This document shows, one piece after another, positions 5,559-7,868 of a stretch of 7,868 nucleotides of DNA. This DNA comes from Prevotellaceae bacterium (GTDB lineage: Bacteria > Bacteroidota > Bacteroidia > Bacteroidales > UBA932). The notes below the pieces were generated by a model. It was not told the origin of the DNA and did not search any database. It saw nothing but the letters and a program-made list of their open reading frames with translations. The stretch is from contig JAIROF010000232.1 in NCBI GenBank assembly GCA_031257655.1, positions 1 through 7,868 of the forward strand. The letters run 5' to 3'. A program made the translations under genes and the position numbers. How positions within the stretch are numbered: position 1 is the first letter of the stretch; each line of letters opens with the position of its first letter.

Positions 5559-6332
5559 ATGAATCTCACACTAAAAGTTTGGCGTCAAGAAAACGCAAAA
5601 GCAAAGGGTCGCTTTGAGGCGTACCGGGTGAGCAACATTTCGCCCGACGCCTCATTTCTGGAAATGATGGACATCCTCAACGAGCAGCTCATACGGGCAG
5701 GTAAGGAGGCTGTAGCCCACAGCAAAGGCTGCCGCGGCCCCGTAGCCTTTGACCACGACTGCCGCGAGGGCATTTGCGGCATGTGCTCGCTCTACATCAA
5801 CGGCCGGGCGCACGGCCCCGACGACGACGTCACCACGTGCCAGCTGCACATGCGCAAGTTTAAGGACGGCGACGTGATCACCGTTGAGCCGTGGCGCAGC
5901 CGGGGCTTTCCGGTGGTCAAAGACTTGGTCGTTGACCGCGGCGCGTTCGACAAAATCCTGCAGGCCGGCGGCTTCGTCTCCGTCAACACGGGCGGCGTGC
6001 CCGACGGCAACGCCATCCCCATCCCCAAGCCCCAAGCCGACGAAAGCATGGACGCCGCCGCCTGCGTAGGCTGCGGCGCCTGCGTGGCGACGTGCAAAAA
6101 CAGCTCGGCCATGCTCTTCGTAGCCTCCCGCGTGAGCTCGCTCGCCCTCCTGCCGCAGGGAAAGGTAGAGGCCGCTCGCCGCGCAAAGGCAATGGTGGCC
6201 AAGATGGACGAGCTGGGATTTGGCGCCTGCACCAACACGCAAGCCTGCGAAGCCGAATGCCCAAAGAGCATCTCCATTGCCCACATTGCCCGCCTCAACC
6301 GCGAATTTCTGTGCGCAGCGCTGCAAGATTAA
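5559..6332 (+). CDS. sdhB: Succinate dehydrogenase/fumarate reductase iron-sulfur subunit
   Basis: This 257-aa subunit carries electrons between the flavoprotein (SdhA/FrdA) and the quinone-reactive membrane subunit. The N-terminal ferredoxin fold holds the [2Fe-2S] ligands Cys68, Cys73, Cys76 (CREGICGMC) and Cys94. The C-terminal domain has CVGCGACVATC and a later CTNTQACEAECP. By family pattern, Cys169, 172, 175 and 234 bind [4Fe-4S], and Cys179, 224 and 230 bind [3Fe-4S]; all are present. Length is normal. Start ATG 5559 is preferred over an in-frame GTG at 5529 because it begins with the typical MNLTLKVWRQ strand and has an A-rich leader. In many Bacteroidota sdhB follows sdhC and sdhA; here those are absent upstream, and about 500 bp of repeats, an MNT gene and its own promoter take their place. 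sufS follows after 30 bp, so the two are probably co-transcribed. Confidence 0.96.
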   Translation: MNLTLKVWRQENAKAKGRFEAYRVSNISPDASFLEMMDILNEQLIRAGKEAVAHSKGCRGPVAFDHDCREGICGMCSLYINGRAHGPDDDVTTCQLHMRKFKDGDVITVEPWRSRGFPVVKDLVVDRGAFDKILQAGGFVSVNTGGVPDGNAIPIPKPQADESMDAAACVGCGACVATCKNSSAMLFVASRVSSLALLPQGKVEAARRAKAMVAKMDELGFGACTNTQACEAECPKSISIAHIARLNREFLCAALQD

Positions 6333-6362
6333 GCAGCCCGCGCCAAGCGCACCCCGGTAATC

Positions 6363-7574
6363 ATGACAGACGTTCGCCCATACTTCCCCCTGCTGTCGCA
6401 GGCCGTCAACGGCAAGCCGCTGGCCTACTTAGACAACGCCGCCACCGCGCAGAAGCCCCAGGCGGTGATCGACGCTGTGAACGAGCTCCACGCCTCGCTC
6501 AACGGAAACATTCACCGCGGCATCCACTACATGGCCGAGCAGTGCACCGCGCGCTACGAAGCCGCCCGCGAGCGCATCCGCGCGTACCTCAACGCCGCCA
6601 AAGCCCACGAGATCATCTTCACGGCGGGCGCCACGGCAGGCGTCAACCTCGTAGCGTTTGCGTTTGGCGAGCGCTACGTGCGCGCGGGCGACGAAGTGGT
6701 GGTAACGGAAATGGAGCACCACAGCAACATCGTGCCGTGGCAGCTGCTGTGCGAGCGCAAGGGCGCCACGCTCAGGGTGCTGCCCTTTGACCACAGCGGC
6801 GAGCTGCGCGTGGACATGCTCCCCGCGCTGCTCACGCCCAAAACGAGAATCCTCGCGGTGGCGCAGGTCTCCAACGTGCTGGGCGTCGTCAACCCGCTGC
6901 AGGAAATCATCCGCATAGCCCACGCCGCAGGCGTACCCGTGCTGGTAGACGGCGCACAGGGCGTGCAGCACGGGCGCACGGACGTGCAGCAGCTGGGCTG
7001 CGACTTCTACGCCTTTTCGGGGCACAAAATCTACGCCCCCACCGGCATCGGGGTGCTCTACGCAAAGGAGAAGTTCTTAGACGAAATGCCGCCATACCAA
7101 GGCGGCGGCGACATGATAAAAACGGTAACCTTTGCCAAAACCACCTACGCCGACCTCCCCTACAAGTTCGAAGCCGGCACCGCCAACTACGTTGGCGCCA
7201 TTGGGCTTGGCGCCGCCATCGCGTTCCTCGAAACGCTCGACGCCGCCGCGCTGCAGGCGCACGAGCAGCGGCTGCTGCGCTACGCCACCGAGCGCCTGCA
7301 GCGCATTGGCGGCATCACCATCTACGGCAGCGCCCCGCAAAAGAGGAGCATCGTTTCGTTCACCCTCAGCGGCGTACACCACCTCGACGTGGCGCAGATA
7401 CTCGACAAGCTGGGCGTTGCCGTGCGCAGCGGCACGCTCTGCGCCGAGCCGGTAATGCACCACTACGGGCTAACCGGCATGGCGCGCGCATCTTTTGCTT
7501 TCTACAACACCCTCAACGAGGTCGATGCGCTGGCCGAAGGGCTGGAAAAGGTGAAGCTAATGGTTAATGGTTAA
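6363..7574 (+). CDS. sufS: Cysteine desulfurase, SufS type (class V aminotransferase fold)
   Basis: This cytosolic PLP enzyme of 403 aa takes sulfur from cysteine, giving alanine and a persulfide for Fe-S assembly by the SUF system. Lys222 in FSGHKIYAPTG binds PLP. His119 (EMEHHSN), Asp196 and Gln199 (VDGAQG) and His221 form the cofactor pocket. Cys360 in RSGTLCAEP is the persulfide cysteine on a SufS-type loop, and Arg375 (MARASFAFYNT) binds the substrate carboxylate. Length and motifs fit group II (SufS/CsdA) rather than IscS/NifS. It lies 30 bp after sdhB with no terminator between them. The usual sufB, sufC and sufD partners are not in the window. The last three residues (Val-Asn-Gly) and the stop codon are built from heptamer array 3. 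A second cysteine desulfurase role (CsdA-like) cannot be excluded. Confidence 0.95.
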   Translation: MTDVRPYFPLLSQAVNGKPLAYLDNAATAQKPQAVIDAVNELHASLNGNIHRGIHYMAEQCTARYEAARERIRAYLNAAKAHEIIFTAGATAGVNLVAFAFGERYVRAGDEVVVTEMEHHSNIVPWQLLCERKGATLRVLPFDHSGELRVDMLPALLTPKTRILAVAQVSNVLGVVNPLQEIIRIAHAAGVPVLVDGAQGVQHGRTDVQQLGCDFYAFSGHKIYAPTGIGVLYAKEKFLDEMPPYQGGGDMIKTVTFAKTTYADLPYKFEAGTANYVGAIGLGAAIAFLETLDAAALQAHEQRLLRYATERLQRIGGITIYGSAPQKRSIVSFTLSGVHHLDVAQILDKLGVAVRSGTLCAEPVMHHYGLTGMARASFAFYNTLNEVDALAEGLEKVKLMVNG

Positions 7575-7617
7575 CGGTTAACGGTTAACGGTTAATGGTT
7601 AATGGCGCGATGCGCGG
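7558..7617. repeat. Heptamer array GTTAAYG with GC mini-hairpin (array 3, inverted copy of array 2)
   Basis: A partial TAATG (7558-7562) is followed by six units: GTTAATG, GTTAACG three times, GTTAATG twice (7563-7604). Then come GCGC-GAT-GCGC (7605-7615) and GG. The segment 7597-7617 is the reverse complement of 5392-5412 apart from one base in the hairpin loop. The order of parts is mirrored, so the hairpins face outward and the arrays face the sdhB-sufS pair. The sufS stop codon (7572-7574) lies in the second full unit. GTTAAC is itself a palindrome, so TAA stops occur on both strands. Confidence 0.94.
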
Positions 7618-7868
7618 TGAAGCGTATCGCCGCATGGAGGACATGAGCGAGTAGCGCCAAGCTACACCACCGCGCCGACCTGCCGGAGCCGGAGCGAAGC
7701 GAACTCGCGAACACCTTATTAAGCCTCGCTTCGGCGTAAAGTTTGCGCTGCTCCTGATGCTCAACGCTATAGGAAAGCGTACAAAATAACCACTTGGGAT
7801 GCCGACGCTGAAAATTGCATGGAAAAAATGCGATTTTTCGAAAAATCGCACTGCATTCGTGCAAAAAC
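7618..7868. other. Terminal 250 bp without a recognisable gene
   Basis: No domain, RNA gene or good promoter was recognised. Open frames on the minus strand of up to about 90 codons start near the window end and run back into heptamer array 3. They are Arg/Ser/Pro-rich, have no family resemblance and end in array-derived sequence, so I do not call them genes. The stretch contains GC-rich short inverted motifs (around 7680-7715) and, near the end, a perfect palindrome. Confidence 0.7.
7829..7850. repeat. Perfect 22-bp palindrome
   Basis: The half-site TGCGATTTTTC is followed at once by its exact reverse complement, with no mismatch and no spacer. As RNA it would fold into a 9-bp stem with a TCGA loop, but no U-run follows on either strand, so a terminator is doubtful. 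A binding site for a dimeric regulator of a gene beyond the window edge, or a repeat-element end, is possible. Confidence 0.8.

Noticed and set aside
7609..7653. 14-codon open frame MRGEAYRRMEDMSE after array 3
   Set aside because: Too short, with no ribosome-binding or promoter signal and no known match.
7585..7864. Overlapping 88- and 90-codon open frames on the minus strand
   Set aside because: They begin in or beside the 22-bp palindrome and end in heptamer array 3. The translations have no family resemblance, and the two frames compete with each other.

Overview
The window reads as a GC-rich member of the Bacteroidota (probably Bacteroidales). The evidence is exact matches to the Bacteroidota -7 promoter box TAnnTTTG upstream of four transcription units, start codons with A-rich leaders and no clear Shine-Dalgarno, a degenerate LytM/M23-like gene next to dxr, and a Bacteroidota-type iron-sulfur subunit of succinate dehydrogenase/fumarate reductase. 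The exact genus cannot be told from this sequence. The window starts inside a tandem repeat and ends shortly after a perfect palindrome, so it may be a contig bounded by repeats.

Layout. (i) 1-2063, minus strand: an inner-membrane protein with an inactive LytM domain is followed, with no gap, by dxr (MEP isoprenoid pathway). dxr ends inside a perfect TTTTTAG heptamer array (1-72). (ii) 2064-2353: an intergenic region with divergent promoters that share the -7 sequence TACCTTTG. (iii) 2354-4537, plus strand: a large polytopic GT-C-type glycosyltransferase with a C-terminal TPR domain. (iv) 4538-5558: an accessory, repeat-rich stretch. It holds a 118-bp MITE-like element with perfect 17-bp terminal inverted repeats, a small MNT nucleotidyltransferase gene, and a 21-codon stump of its HepT (HEPN) partner. 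After these come dispersed and tandem short repeats, a terminator-like hairpin, and a second heptamer array placed just upstream of a good promoter. (v) 5559-7574, plus strand: sdhB and sufS in a likely bicistron. (vi) 7558-7868: a third heptamer array that supplies the end and stop codon of sufS, then about 250 bp with no recognisable gene.

The most unusual structure is the set of period-7 arrays. Arrays 2 and 3 belong to one family and lie in opposite orientation at the two sides of sdhB-sufS. Each is bounded on its outer side by the same GCGC-WTC-GCGC mini-hairpin (21-nt arms, 20/21 identical), so the sdhB-sufS pair sits inside an inverted-repeat frame. The heptamers contain TAA/TAG and 7 is not a multiple of 3, so each array carries stops in all three frames of both strands. 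Two of the three form the actual C-terminus and stop of the adjacent gene. sdhB is separated here from any sdhC/sdhA, and sufS from any sufBCD, which fits local rearrangement around these repeats.

Functionally, SufS mobilises cysteine sulfur for Fe-S clusters, and SdhB carries three such clusters. The pairing is biochemically sensible but may be accidental. The other genes (isoprenoid synthesis, an envelope LytM protein, a membrane glycosyltransferase) are chromosomal envelope/housekeeping functions. The MNT/HepT remnant looks acquired and decayed.
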